From positions 1-64,000 of the forward strand of contig KV423915.1 of the NCBI GenBank assembly GCA_001632435.1: 64,000 nt of DNA, written 5' to 3'. A program made the position numbers and the translations under genes. This document shows, one piece after another, positions 39,883-52,700 of the stretch. The notes beneath the pieces were generated by a model. That model saw only the letters and a program-made list of their open reading frames with translations, was not told the origin of the DNA and made no database searches. Origin of the DNA: Calocera cornea HHB12733 (Eukaryota > Basidiomycota > Dacrymycetes > Dacrymycetales > Dacrymycetaceae). Positions within the stretch are counted from its first letter, which is position 1. Each line of letters starts with the position of its first letter.

Positions 39883-42800
39883 TTAGATGCTCTGCAATAT
39901 ACTCCGTACATTCTCCGCCATCGCCCACTTGGGCTCCCAGAGCCATCTGGGCAGCCCGTCCCCGCCCACAGTGCCCACGAGCAAGAGCCACACCGCGTCC
40001 GCGTTCTTCCTGCCCAGCGCGACAAACAGCTCCCTCGCGAGCGCCTGCAGCTCGGGCTGCGTCTCCCGCCTGAGGAACCGCCTGCAGAGCAGGCCCACCT
40101 CCCACCCCTGCGGGTCCCGCACCCGCACGTGCACCACAGCACCCCGCAGCGTCCGCAGGATCGCCCGGTACAGCCGGTGGCTCGTCGAGTACGCCGAGTC
40201 GGTCCCCACCGCCCCGTTCAGCCGGCGCGCCATAGCGCTGGACGTGTCGGCCGCGGCGAGCCGGCGCAGAAGCCGGCCGAAGCGCGGCCAGACGTCGTCC
40301 CATATCCGGCCCGACATGAACTCCTCCGCGCGGCGCACGAGCGCGCCGACCAGCGTCGCCGCCTCGAGCTGCACGAACGGCTCGGCGTCCTCGAGCCGGT
40401 TGAGGATGTACGGCCAGGCCGAGTGCACGTACGGGAGCAGGTCGCCCTCCCGCAGCAGGGACGTCGCGTCGCACAGCATGTGCAGCACACGTGCGCGGAT
40501 GAGCGGCGAGCCGTGCGTGAGGAAGTACATCGATTTGGCAACAATCTCCTTGCCCAGCGCTTGCGCAGGACTCGCCTGGATCTCTTCGTCCTCAGGCGGC
40601 TTCTCGTCTTCCTTCTCGGGGTTCGTCCACGGCTCCTGAGGCGTAGGTCCAAAGTCTTCCGTCTCTGGAGCTGCTGCTGGATCGTCCTGGTGCTGATACC
40701 AATGCACAAACGCCGCGAAATCGCGAGGTTCTTCATCGTCAGGCGATGTCGTCTGCTCAGCAGCGGGGGCTGCCTCTGATTCGAGAACTGAGATGACCTC
40801 GCCCAAGACAGACATGAGTCCCTCAACCAGGACGCTGTACCCATGAAACTCGTCGAGCCGATCAAAGCACTCTTCTATGACATCGCCAGCTTTCTCAACA
40901 ACATCCTTGCCAACAACTCGAACAAGCACAATCAGCACGGAGGTCGCCTGCAGGTCCAGCCTCGTCCTCGTGAGCCGGTGAGATACAGCGTCTAGGGCGT
41001 AGTCGAAGTTTGACAACAGCATGTTCGCCGGACTGGCGTACGAAGTAGAATGGGCAATGACTTGCAAGGTGCACATGCTTGTTGCGGAGACGGTTGGCAT
41101 GGCTGAAACCAGGGAATGCAGTACTGGGTATAGAACTTGGAGGAATAGGGCACGGAATCCGCTTGTCAGGACTTGGGATGCCAGTGCGAGGAGCTGTAAT
41201 GAAAGGGACGCATGGATTGGTTGGACAGAGTGTTTTGCATTCCTCGAAGGTTTGCTGCCTTCTCGACTGTCGTTACGGAAGTCCAATAGCTTCTGGATCT
41301 GGTTGATGCCAGATCGGCGTTCGATTGGAAGGAGTGCGTCTTCCTCTGTTGTCGTAGGTGGTACGCCTTCCTCATCTTCATCGGCGTCCGTATCCCACAG
41401 TTCCGCCACTCCTCGCGCCAGCCATTTGCAGAACTTGCTGAGCCTCTTGCCTGGCTTCGCTTCTCCTGTTTCTGACCCCAGTTGAACGCCCGCAATACCC
41501 TCCAGCAATCTCCCGGCAAGCCAAAGTCCCGCAACGCCAACAGCCGTCCTCCGCTTGCCCACAGCGACGAACCATTCGACCGCAAACAGGCCCTCCTCGC
41601 CACCGGCCCGGCCGAGGGACCGAAACAGCTCCTCCAAGCTGCGAATCGTCTGATGCGAGGAGACATTACGCAGCTCGAATTCCGGGAACTGGGGCAAGTC
41701 TCCAGCGGTGCTCTCCAGAAGCCTGGACGTGTTCGTGTAAGGTGCCACTGCGGGAAGGACGAACTGCAGTGCGTGCAAGAGCGACAGACCCCATTTTTCA
41801 ATGCCGCCGTTTGGTCCCAGCAGCTGGGCGACACCGTTCGCCAAGTGTATTAGTTCAGGCTGTAGTGCGAGCTGCGCAGCTGCTGTGATCTGACGTGAGG
41901 CGGTCTGAATCTGCGAGTCCATGCCGGAGGGGATGTAGCGCGGCAGGGAGGAGAGGTTCGAGCTGGTAATGCGGAGTAGATGCGAGACAGCGACTGTTGA
42001 GGTAGAGAGGGACTTGATCAGCGCACGTTTTGCTGGGTCTGACACGTCGGGATATGGTGACACGGAGAGCGAGAGCAGAGTGGATATCATGAGCGGGACG
42101 ATGTCGGGTAGTGACTCCGAGCAACCATCGAGCAGGAGCGCATGCAGTGATGCCAGACCCTCGAGAGCGTGCACCGAAGGATGCGACAGCAGCGGGTTCA
42201 GACTATTGAGCGCTATAAGCAGCTGTGAGGACGTAGCCCGGTACCATGCTTGCGATCGGGGGACGGTGAAGAACCGGCGTTGGGTGTCCTCGGGCAGGGG
42301 TGCACCATCAGTGAGTTTCCCTTCTTCAGAATTGACCAAGTCTAGCAGGTCGTCTAGAGAAGAGACGCTCCGTATCAGCCCTGCCGCACGGCACGCGTCA
42401 TCCCCTATCCCCCTGAATACCGCCTGCCCCAGTGTGCCCAGCGCGAGCTGAACGACTTCGCCTCGCTGGTGAGCAGTCTTCGCCCGCCCAAGCGCTACTT
42501 TACAGCAGGAGCTCACCACGCCTGGGAGGAAGGACGGCACGTGCGAGGCGTCGAAGTACTGGGTGAGGAGGACGCGGAGGAGCTCGAGCGAGTGTACTTG
42601 GAGCAGAGCGAACGGAGAGAGGGAGGTGTCGAGTAGTGAGCTCAGGGTTTGGCCAAGCAGGGGGAGGTGCTTGGACAGAGCGAGAGAGCGGAACTCTGCT
42701 GCGCGCTCCGTCGTGGTTGTATCGTGTCTTGACGTATCCAGGTCCCGTTCGCGGAGGAGAGCCAGCAGCAGGCGGACAGCTGCGTCCTTCGTCTCGTCGT

Positions 42801-43276
42801 CCCTCGCGCGTCCCTTCCCCTTCTCGCCTTTCTCATCCCCTAAGCCTAGCAGCACACTCCCCCCGAGCATCCAGCACTGCTCCCATTCTCCCGCGGTGGG
42901 TTCGCATACCCAATACCACTCTTCCCATAGCAGACTCACGCATCGCAGGACCCGCTCGAGTACCTGATCGGGGATTGCCGAGGAAGGATTCCGTCGGAGG
43001 ATGGTGGAAAGGGGGAAGAAGACATAGGAGATGAGGGAGGGGGTGAGGATATGTGGCGTGTGGAGGAGGGTCGTGAGAGTGTCTTGCAGTGTGGAGAGGA
43101 GGGAGAGGACGGTGGGGGTAGACGCCGGGGACAGGAGTGACTTGCCAAGTAGGGCGACGCATGTCGGTTTGAGCTGCGAGCAAGGTGAGTCACAGTGAAC
43201 AGATCTACATTTGCATTCGTACCTCTCTGAAAGCCTCTTGTACTCGTGCTTTATCCTCATCATGAATATCGGACAT
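39883..43276 (-). CDS. TTI1: TTI1-like HEAT-repeat subunit of the TTT complex
   Basis: TTI1 acts with TEL2 and TTI2 as a co-chaperone that stabilises PI3K-like kinases (TOR, ATM, ATR). Exon 1 starts at ATG 43276 with MSDIHDEDKARVQEAFRE; an intron (about 43175-43222) joins LKPTCVALLGKSLLSPASTP. About 1,110 residues follow in one long exon, almost wholly helical with HEAT-like repeats, for example VHALEGLASLHALLLDGCSE and DIVPLMISTLLSLSVSPYPD. The C-terminal part has HGSPLIRARVLHMLCDATSL and EPFVQLEAATLVGALVRRAE. An acidic patch (EEPRDFAAF...EKEDEKPPEDEE) separates repeat blocks. Length and the IRRNPSSAIPDQVLERVL region fit TTI1. Assignment rests on overall pattern, not on a short catalytic motif. 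Confidence 0.78.
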
Positions 43277-43523
43277 TATGAGGGTAGCATTGGACGGAGG
43301 GCGGTATGCACAGATGGGTGAATGGGAACCCGCACGAGCGCTTGCGCGCGTGCAGTCCAGTCGCGTCGGATAAAGCTCGCTTCCGAACGACGCACTCGGA
43401 GCGCCCTTATGCTTCCAGAGTTCGAATTTTTTCTACTCGGTGGAAGGAACCGATGTGCATTAGATTGTAGTATAGTTTGCAGGAGGTATAGATGTTCATA
43501 GTGATACAAATGTAGTTCTAGAT

Positions 43524-46500
43524 TCAAGCGACAGGGGCCACAATGTCAAATCCACCAGTGCCGATCTGAGATGGCTTGCCAATGACGATGGTGCCTGATG
43601 GAGAGGTGAGATCGTCGAAGTCGCCATACAACGTGGCATCGGATAAGAATGCGGCGGTCGTCTCGTACGACGCCTTAAGGAGGGGCGAGCTACTGGTCGC
43701 GATGCCAGATCGATTGAACGGCTTGTACCCGCCGTCGAAAGTCATGTAATCCGCAATCAAGCGGAGATGGCGGAAGTTGACCTCGATACCGTACGTCTCG
43801 AAGACGGCACGAATTTCTTGTACAATGCCAAATCGTGCCATCTCAACGCCATAGTGTTGCAACATCGCGTTGATGTCATTGGAGTAGATGTGGTCCACGT
43901 CCACACTGTCGTCCAAAATCTGCCAAAGAGCAGGGAAATTGCAGCCATTCGTCATCAGCTGGATCTGCGAGAGCTCGACCTTCGAGCCAGCTTCACCGGC
44001 CACGGTCTGAAGGTTCCGCTTGGCCCTATCGTCAGCTACGACGAAGCAGTTTTGCAGACCAGGAATCTCCCGGACGACACTGCCCGAGCAGCACCGCTCA
44101 ATGAGGCCAACCAGCAGCAGCTTCGGTGCAGACAATGGGAACTGCAAGTCGAACTCGCACCAAATGCCCTTCTTGAAGTTGAAGCTGGTCGCTTGGGGTA
44201 CTATCTTGAGGAAGACATCACGGGATTCGTCGGTCTGGGCATCAAGGAGAGCGTCTTGGGCGATCTCGTCAGCGTTCATGTGCCGGCCCTCGTCCTCGTC
44301 CGAATCGTCGTCTACAAATTCGGCGTCGATAGCAGCGTCATCGAACATGCCCTCATCGTCTGATTGGTCACTCCCCTCGTCGTCGTATGTAGTCTGCTGC
44401 CGGAGCTGAGCTGCCCGCTTCTCGTCGTCATTATCGCCATCGCCCTCGGACATCGCGTCCTCGTTGACAGTCCGCCGCGCAGGCCGAGGTTCTCCATCAT
44501 CGTCGTCCTGATCTGGGCCGGCCGGTACCTCATCGTCGACGGCCGCCTTGCCTTTCCCAATGCCGCTAGCTTGTCCTTTCAGATCTGCACTGATCTTCTT
44601 CAGCTCGGCTGCAATCTCCTTCTTGAGTACGCCAGCGAAGTTGACAGCCAAGGACGCCAGAACCTGCTTCGGGGAGATGTTGTGTTCCTCTTTGTACTCC
44701 TCCTTTGAGAAAAAGTCGAGCGTTACGGTGTACGTCTTGTGTCTTGAGATAACCCCGGGATGCGACGCAGTCTCGATCCGTTCCCTCACCGTGATTTGAC
44801 GCACAAGGTCGGTGAGGGTGACGCGACTTATAGCCTGGCATATCCTTTGCGCTTTTGCCGCGACTTGCTCCGTGGGCGACTCGGAAGCATTCATGAGAAT
44901 AATCATGTTTGGTGTCTTAGGCTTGGTGGAGGCGGTCATGACGATTTCTCGCAGACGTGGAATACCGAGGGTGACATTGGCGGCACCGTGACCGGCAAAG
45001 TGGAACGTATTGAGGGTCATCTGAGTTGATGGCTCGCCGATACTAAGATCCAATGGTCAGCCAAAGATCATCTCCGTAGGAACAAGTGGGTACCATTGAG
45101 CTGCGAGGAGACCGACAGCCTCGCCAGGTTCCACTAATGCCCGCAAATATCGCACATTCATCAGAGACTTGAAGGCGCTGGGCTTCATGCCACGCTCTCC
45201 CTCCGCCATCTTCTTCTTCAGCAATCCGCGGGGATTCTTCTCAATGTACGCTTCAACCTCACGAGCGAAGGCCTCTGACGTGGCGCCGAGGAAGCGGCTA
45301 GGGGAATACTTTTCCAATGCGGGCGGATACTTTTTCGGCTTCTTGAGCGCCTTCTTCATGTGGCTCGGCGCGTTAACCGTGTCAACCACACCCCAAAGGC
45401 TTTTCGGGCTGTACTTGTTAACTAATGAATCCAAGTTCTCTACCGCGAAGTCGAATTGCGTGAGCTGCGTCTGCTTGACGACATCTAATGCGTCTCCACC
45501 GTACTGGAACTGGAGCACGGAGTTGTCGCTCGACCGGACGGTGTGGTCGTAGTGTACCCGCGCGCCCTCCAGATGCTTGACAAGACACCGCTGGAGGTAA
45601 CCGGACCGACTCGTCTTGACGGCGGTATCAATCAGGCCCTCACGACCGGCCATGCAGTGGAAGTAAAACTCTTGCGGCCGCAGGCCAGTCAAGAATCGGC
45701 TCGCGACATACCCGCCCGCCTCGGCAGATGTCTCGAAAGCCTGGAATGAAGGGAGAGTCTTGCCGCTGATCATGACGGGCGGACGCCGGCCCTCAAGGTC
45801 TTGCTGGCCAAGCGAAGAAGATATTTGACGAGCGTTGACGGGCTTGCCCTTCGCGCCCGCCATGATCATCGCTTGCATGTGATTGACAGGGAACGGCCGC
45901 ACGAGACCGCCTGGCAAGCATGCTTTCTCGACGTTCTCCGTAAGCTGGTTGAGCGCTCCGCGGTAGGTCATGTCCAGTCCAGCCATCTTCACATCGTCTC
46001 GGAGGATAGAGCCCATTCGCTCCTTGACCTGCTCAGCCGCCTCTTCCGGGTCCATGTCAGCCAGGTCCGGGAAGTTGCTGATCGCCGCTTTGAGACCAAG
46101 CGACAGGCCATCCTGCATGAGCTTCTTCCGCTTCTGCTCGCCGTCGGGCGAGAGCAGCAGGTCGTCCATGCGGCATGTGAACCCGCGGTGCTGCAGGAAC
46201 TTGGTGAAGAGTCGGCCGAAGATGCTGATCAGTTTCCCCGCAGTCTCGGCACCGTAGAGTTCGTAGACAGAGTGGGTGATACCATGCGCCGATGCGCCGA
46301 TCTGCGCTTTGTCGATGATGCCGGTGAGAAGCTCGCCGTCCATTACCAGGACGGTTCCCTCTTCGGACCCTTTGCGCCACAGGTCACCGCGGATTTTCGC
46401 CTTGGATATCAGGTTCAACCCCTTTTCGCGACTCGGGGTGATGTTCTTGAGGATGGTGGTGATCTAGAATGGCGATCAATATTCGATAGTGACAACAGTA

Positions 46501-49279
46501 CTGCCAGTACTGCCAGGCGACTTACAATCTGCTTGCCCGTCCACAACGCTTTCGGCTTCCATATTGTAGGCGGTACGGTTATCACCCTGCCTTCGCCAGT
46601 ATAGTTGTTCTCCGGTCTCAGCGCACCATAGATGAGCTGCTGATATTCCTCGCGAGTGAAGAAGCTGTCCTGCGCCGTCATGAAGAACGCGGAGACGACA
46701 TGATCCTGGATAAGGCCTCGCAGGGGCTCGCCAGTCTTCGGGACCAGGTACTGGTTGTCGGTGTTGGCGATGCCCATCGCTTCGGCGCGGGCGATGTGGT
46801 TTTGCGCGAAGTGGATGTTCATCTCTGCGACGCGTCAGCTCCTCCCATCGCACAGAAAAACGCGAACACGCGCACCATCTCCATCGAAATCCGCGTTGTA
46901 GCTCTCGCAGTTGGCATAATGCAGCCGGATGGTCTTCTCGCCCTTGAGCACCTTGGCCTTGTGCGCCATGATACTGGGCTTATGCAGCGTCGGCTGCCGA
47001 TTGAGCAGCAGCATATCGCCGTTCCGCAAGTGCCGATACACCTTCTTGTTGATCCATCCCTGGCGCATCATCCCCTGGTGCTCGACGCCCCGTCCAGGCA
47101 TAGGCGTGAGCAGCTGGTTTGCGACGGCCTGCCTCTGCTCGTCGCCCATCTTCTCGAGCGACTGGCGCGACCCGTCCTCGTACTCGATCATCGTCGCGCC
47201 CGGGTACTTGCGCGGGCCGTTCATGACCAGCTGCCGCATCTCCTGCACGTTGTGCGCCGTTACAGGCTCGGCGAAGGTGAGCTTGCGCGCGAACACGGGC
47301 GGGATGCCGATCTCGGACGTCTCGATGTTCACGTCGGGGGAGATGACCGAGCGCGCGGCGTAGTTAACGCGCTTGCCCTGCATATATGATCAGCCTCTGC
47401 ATTCTCGATCAGGAACAAGATAGAGCATACGCACCATCATGTTCATCCTAAACAGCCCTTCCTTCTTCTCCAACCGCTGCTTGACACCCTCAGGCGGCTT
47501 CTTCCCCTGCCGAACCGGCTGCGGATTCTTGCTGCTATCCATGAACGAGTTTACGTCCACCTGGAGCTGGATGAGCCTCTCGAGGAGCGCGGCAAACAGG
47601 CGATCGCGCTCCGCCGGGCCGGCCTCGCTGCCCTTCCTGCTAACCTCGGCGAGGAGGATGTTGACGTCCCGGATGCGGTAGGAGGTGGTGAGCACGCGCG
47701 CGAGCAGCTCGTTCTGCGGGTGCTCGAACAGCTGCTCACCCATCTTCGCGGGCGGGCGGAAGCGTGTCGGCGGGACGGGGAGCACGGAGAGGAAGAAGAC
47801 ATCCGCGTTGGTTTGGGCCAGGCCAGTGCGAGAGGAGACGGGCGCGTACGGCCCGTGCCGGCCGTACAGGAGGGAGCAGAGGGTCGGCTCGTTCCGGAAA
47901 AGGAGGCGGAGGTGCGCGCGCACTTCAGAAGGAGAGAGCACGCGCTCGCCCCGGCCTCGGATGGTCTTGGGCGCACCGTTGGCCGCTTTGGGCAGCTGCT
48001 CTTCCGTCGCTTCCACCCCGTCGTCGTCATCGTCGTCTGGGGTTTCAGGCCCGCTCGACTCGGTATCCGACGCATCGGCATCGCGCATCTGCACGTCCCT
48101 TGCGCTGGCCGCAGCGGCAGCCGCGCGCTCGCTCTCGAGCTTGGGCTGCGTGAGGTGCACATCCTCGAGCTTGTGCCCGACCTGGTCGTGTAGATCTTGC
48201 TGCTTGCGCGTGAGCGAGTACATGATGAGCTTCGTATGCCCCTCCTTGCGGAAGGTGTTTCCGAACCTGCTCGCGCCGCATTAGCACTTCTCTTCCTGAT
48301 GCATGTATGAGAGGAGAAGACGCACGCTCCGCAGGAAGAACATTTCCGCGCCATCGCGTCCTTCCACCACTGACCAATCACCGCCTTTCGCGCCTGGAAA
48401 ACCAGGTTGTCCTTATACCGATCCCTGCCCACACCCTGCTCGCCCCGTCCCTGCCCTTGCGCCTGCGCCTGCCCTTCCGACTGTGCCGACAGCTGCAGGG
48501 TCATCATCACATATACATTCAAACGGTTGATGAGCTCTGTCTCGGACTCCTGCACCGCGTCGCCCGCGTCCGAGTCGGAGTCTGACATGGGCGCGTCCGG
48601 GGCGTCGGGCTGGGAGGGGTTGAGAAGGGAGGATGGTGAGGGGCGCATTTGGGCCCGGATCTCGTCCACTGAGAGGGCCGCTTCGAGCAGGCCGTGCTCG
48701 AGTAGGCGCAGTTTGGCCACGTAGCGCGCGACCTGGGGAGGGGTCAGCATCCGGTACGCAACACACAACAGTAGCAACGCGACTGGCGAAGGAGAGGGGG
48801 AGGGGTGAAGGGACGGGATAGAGGGAGAGGGAGAGGGAGGAAGGCAGAGTGACAAGGAAAGGAAGGAAACGTACAGTGATCCGCGAGACCTTGAACCTAT
48901 GGCAGTAGAGGCAGCATGTGCGGAGGAGGGTGTAGCAGGGGATGAGAAAGAGCGGGTGGTACACGGGTGCGGGGAGCTCGATGTGGCCGAAGTGGCCTGG
49001 GCAGGTGAAGTACGTCAGGCGGCAGGTCGCGCATCTGCAGGAGGGGTCAGCGCACTTCTTCAAGCAGCAGCACAGTGAGAAGGGAGCAACGCACATATCG
49101 TTCTTCCCTGCGGGGCCCAGCGCGGGATCGTACAGCCCGCCCAGGGTGGGCCTGTTGAGGTCATCGAGCAGGACGGGGTTTGTGAGCTGCTTGACGGAGA
49201 TGCGCCGGACGTCGTCTGTGGAAAGGAAGGAGAATGAGAGGGAGTGGACGGAGGTCGGGAGCGGGTGGGCGATGTCCAT
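43524..49279 (-). CDS. RPA190: RNA polymerase I largest subunit
   Basis: The catalytic subunit of Pol I, which transcribes rDNA in the nucleolus. It starts at ATG 49279 ([20 protein letters not shown]) with the clamp zinc site [18 protein letters not shown]. Active-site strings follow: [16 protein letters not shown] and NADFDGD, which an intron separates from [16 protein letters not shown]. The trigger-loop region reads [20 protein letters not shown]. The Pol I-specific acidic loop ([13 protein letters not shown] through [11 protein letters not shown]) lies within the jaw near 44300-44500. The C-terminus includes [20 protein letters not shown] and ends [10 protein letters not shown] at 43524. 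At least eight introns, mostly in the 5' third. Length is in the normal range of about 1,650 residues. All catalytic motifs are intact. Confidence 0.96.
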
Positions 49280-49773
49280 CTTGCTGGTGGTGCTGCCAGT
49301 GGTGCTCGGTGCTTACTCTCAGCAGTGAATGGAGAGTGCACGTGGTGGGTGAGCGAGCAGGGGACGAATGGTGCCCTTTACAGACCGGTCCAGTATTGTC
49401 GACAGCTCGAAGCGCGCGAGTGGCGCCCTTATTAGCCCTCACCAAAATTTGGCCCTCCAGGGACTTCCCGAAGCCGCCCAAAACCCAAACGGAGGCACTT
49501 GCATCCCGTGTTGGTGGCTGTGCTTATAGGGTCCGCTCGTTCCACCAGGGGCGAGCGGTGAGGGGCAACCCGCTGGGCGACAGACTCGCACTAGTGCTTG
49601 CTACGCTACAGGCTACGCACCCAGCTCAGCTCACAGCCCAGAAACACACCCGCTGTCGGCTACATACCCTCGCTGGTGACTGCAGCTTTCACACCATCTA
49701 GCGTGCGATTCCCCGACTCCGACTGCCGTAACCAACCGCACGAGCGAGCACCCTCTGCCAAGCAGAAGCAGGA

Positions 49774-52700
49774 ATGTTGAACGTCCAGCAGCAGCAGCTC
49801 TACGCCCCGCGCACAGGGCCACAGTCACTCGTCCCGGCCATGCCAGGGATGCAGGGCATGACAATGGGCATGCCGATGATGCCGGTCGCCCAGCCGCTGC
49901 CGCCCATGGCCCACCGCGGGACGCTCCAGCCGGGGCAGAAGGTCCAGGTCGGCAAGTACGAGGTCGTCGTAGAGCGGTTCCTTGCTGAGGGTGCGCATAT
50001 CTCCTCCCCTCCTCCCAGGAACATTGCTGATGCTATGACGGTGATTTAGGGGGCTACGCCCATGTCTACCTGGTCAACACCCCCTCTCCAATAATGGGCG
50101 AAACGCGACACGTCCTCAAGCGCATCGCCTGCGCCTCGGACGACATCCTCCGCGAAGTCGGCATGGAAGTGCAAGTGATGAAGCTCCTGCGCGGCCACCC
50201 CAACATCGTCAACCTGCACTCGGCAACGAGCGAGCCCCAGCCGGACGGGAGCAGCGTCGTGTATATCCTGATGGAGTTCTGTGCGGGAGGGGGGATTATC
50301 GATTACATGAACCGGAGGCTCAGGGAGCGGCTGACGGAGAAGGAGATTCTTCAGATCTTTGTGGATGTGTGCGAGGTGCGTGTGCTCCCACATCATATTC
50401 CCATGCTGCCAGTGCCCGACTGACGGGTTGGTGTGGATATCCAGGGCGTAGCAAGCATGCACGCGCTCAAGCCCCCACTGCTGCACCGCGACCTGAAAAT
50501 CGAGAACATCCTGCAGTCCTCACCGACGCTCTACAAGCTCTGCGACTTTGGATCCGCAGCCGCCGTTACCCCGCCGCCATCCAACATCGCCCAGCTGCGC
50601 CTGCTCGAAGCGGACCTGAACAAGCACACGACCCTGCAGTACCGCGCGCCGGAGATGGTGGACGTGTACCAGCGTCGGCCGATCGACACAAAGTCGGACG
50701 TGTGGGCGCTCGGCGTCCTCCTCTACAAACTGTGCTACTACACCACGCCCTTCGAGGCGCACGGGCCGGTCGCCATCATGACGGCGAGCTATAAGATCCC
50801 GAGCTACCCGGTGTACTCGGCCGAGCTCAATGGGCTCATTGGGAAGATGCTCCAGGAGCGGGGGAGCAATCGGCCGAGCGTGTTCGAGCTGCTTGACGAG
50901 GTGCATAGGATGAGAGGGACGAGGAGCAAGTTCCATTATGTGCGCCCATATCCCTCCCTCGGCTGTGGTTGGTTGTGCTGACGACCCTGTGTGCATATAG
51001 GACGTGTCCAAGCCCGCCCCTCTCTCCCCAACGAAACCCCTCAAGTCCGCCCCTCTCTCCCTCCCCAGCACCACCACCGCCACCACCAGTTCTACCCCCC
51101 GCACGCAACTCACCGCCCCCCTCTCCCCCCCTCTCCGCACCCACATCTCCGGCCCCCCCGCCCGTCGCGCCCCAGCGCAGGACACTCCCGAGGACACGCA
51201 GCGCGCCGAGCGGGGCAGGCAGGCGGGGCTGCAGGCGGCTATGCGCAGAGGCGGGGACGGGAAGATCTCGCCTGCTTTTACTCCTGCCGGTGCTTCCGGG
51301 CCAGGGCAGCTGGAGAGGGAGGAGCGTACCAGGCCCCAGGCGGCGCCGAAGCCGAGCTATGTTGCACAGCGGATTGGCCAGCTCGGGCAGGTGTCTGGTG
51401 CCTCTGCGGCGCAGGAGCGACCCTCCCCCACCGTTGCGCCCAAGCCCAGCTCCGCCTCCGCCTCCGCACGCCCAGCAGTAGCACCAGCACCAGGACGCAT
51501 CGTCCTCCCCTCCCCCGCGCTCTCCCTCCCCAGCACCAAACCGCGCACGCCGGCATTCTTCACCCCCGGATCAGGCGCAGCGTCCACATCGATGGACAGC
51601 CTCTCGGCCGAAGAACGCTTCCCCTCCATCGACCAGCTGAGCGAGGAGCTAGATCAGGCGTTCTCCCCTGCGTCGGAGCGGAGCAAGCCCTCCTTTCCCC
51701 TACCACCCACTTCGCCCCTCTCACCGAGCAAGCATCCAGAAGCGCCTTGGCTCGCGCACCGCTCCCAGTCGCCTACCAAGACCCCCGCACCCGCGCTCGC
51801 GGGGTTGGGGCAGAGCACGTACCAGCCCATCTCCTCCCGCTCCACGGGCGTAAGGGGCAGCGCGATGCAAGACCGCCCCCTGTTCTCCCCTCCCGCCCCG
51901 AGCGCTGGGGGTGGGATGCTCGCCTCTCGCCCTGCGCTGGTGGGCAGGCCGGTCAGTGCCGGGCCGGTGGTGGCTGCTGAGCCCGCGCAGCCTGTGGAGA
52001 AGCTAGCACAAGCAGGGAAGGGCGTGGATGGCAAGGCGGTGGTTATACCGGAGCGAACGAACCCGCCGATGAAGCGGCTCGAGTCGGACTTTGCAAAGGC
52101 GAGGAAGCGGACGCGCAAGCGCACGTCCACGACGGATATCGAGGAATCTTCTTCCCCTGCGTCTGTCGCCTCTAGTGCGCCGATCAAGCAGGCAAGTCAG
52201 CCGGAGCCCGAGCGGAAGCCTAGTAAGCCGAGGGACTGGTTGACAGGGAGCTTCGATGCGGACGACCCGACGCTCTCGCCACCTGCGCTGCCTGGGAAAC
52301 CGGCCGTGCAGGCGAAGCCTGTGACGATGAAGTCCGATAGCTCGGCGGCGAAGCCTACTCTGCCCCAGCGGCCGTCAGAGTCCTCCGTGACCTCGCTGAG
52401 ACAGTTCGTGCGGTCGCCTGACACGCTTAAGGAGCCTGCTACTTCCCCGCCGGCCGAGGCAACGAGGACATCTCCGTTCAAGAGGCACTCGGTGGCCATC
52501 ACCCAGCCAATCGGAGGGACTGGCTACTTGACGCGCAACACCGACGGCCCTGCACCCCGGCTTCCCCCCCGACCGCAATCTGGTGTCTTCTCACCACCTT
52601 CACTCAAACCGGTCTCAGAGAAGCCCGCTTTTCTGCAGACCAATGATAAGGATCCTACCGCGCAAAGCCTGAAAGTCGATACATCGCCTAGGAAGCCCGC

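Noticed and set aside
40218..42124. Additional ORFs within the TTI1 and Pol I genes on both strands
   Set aside because: All overlap strongly supported coding frames and have no recognisable content.
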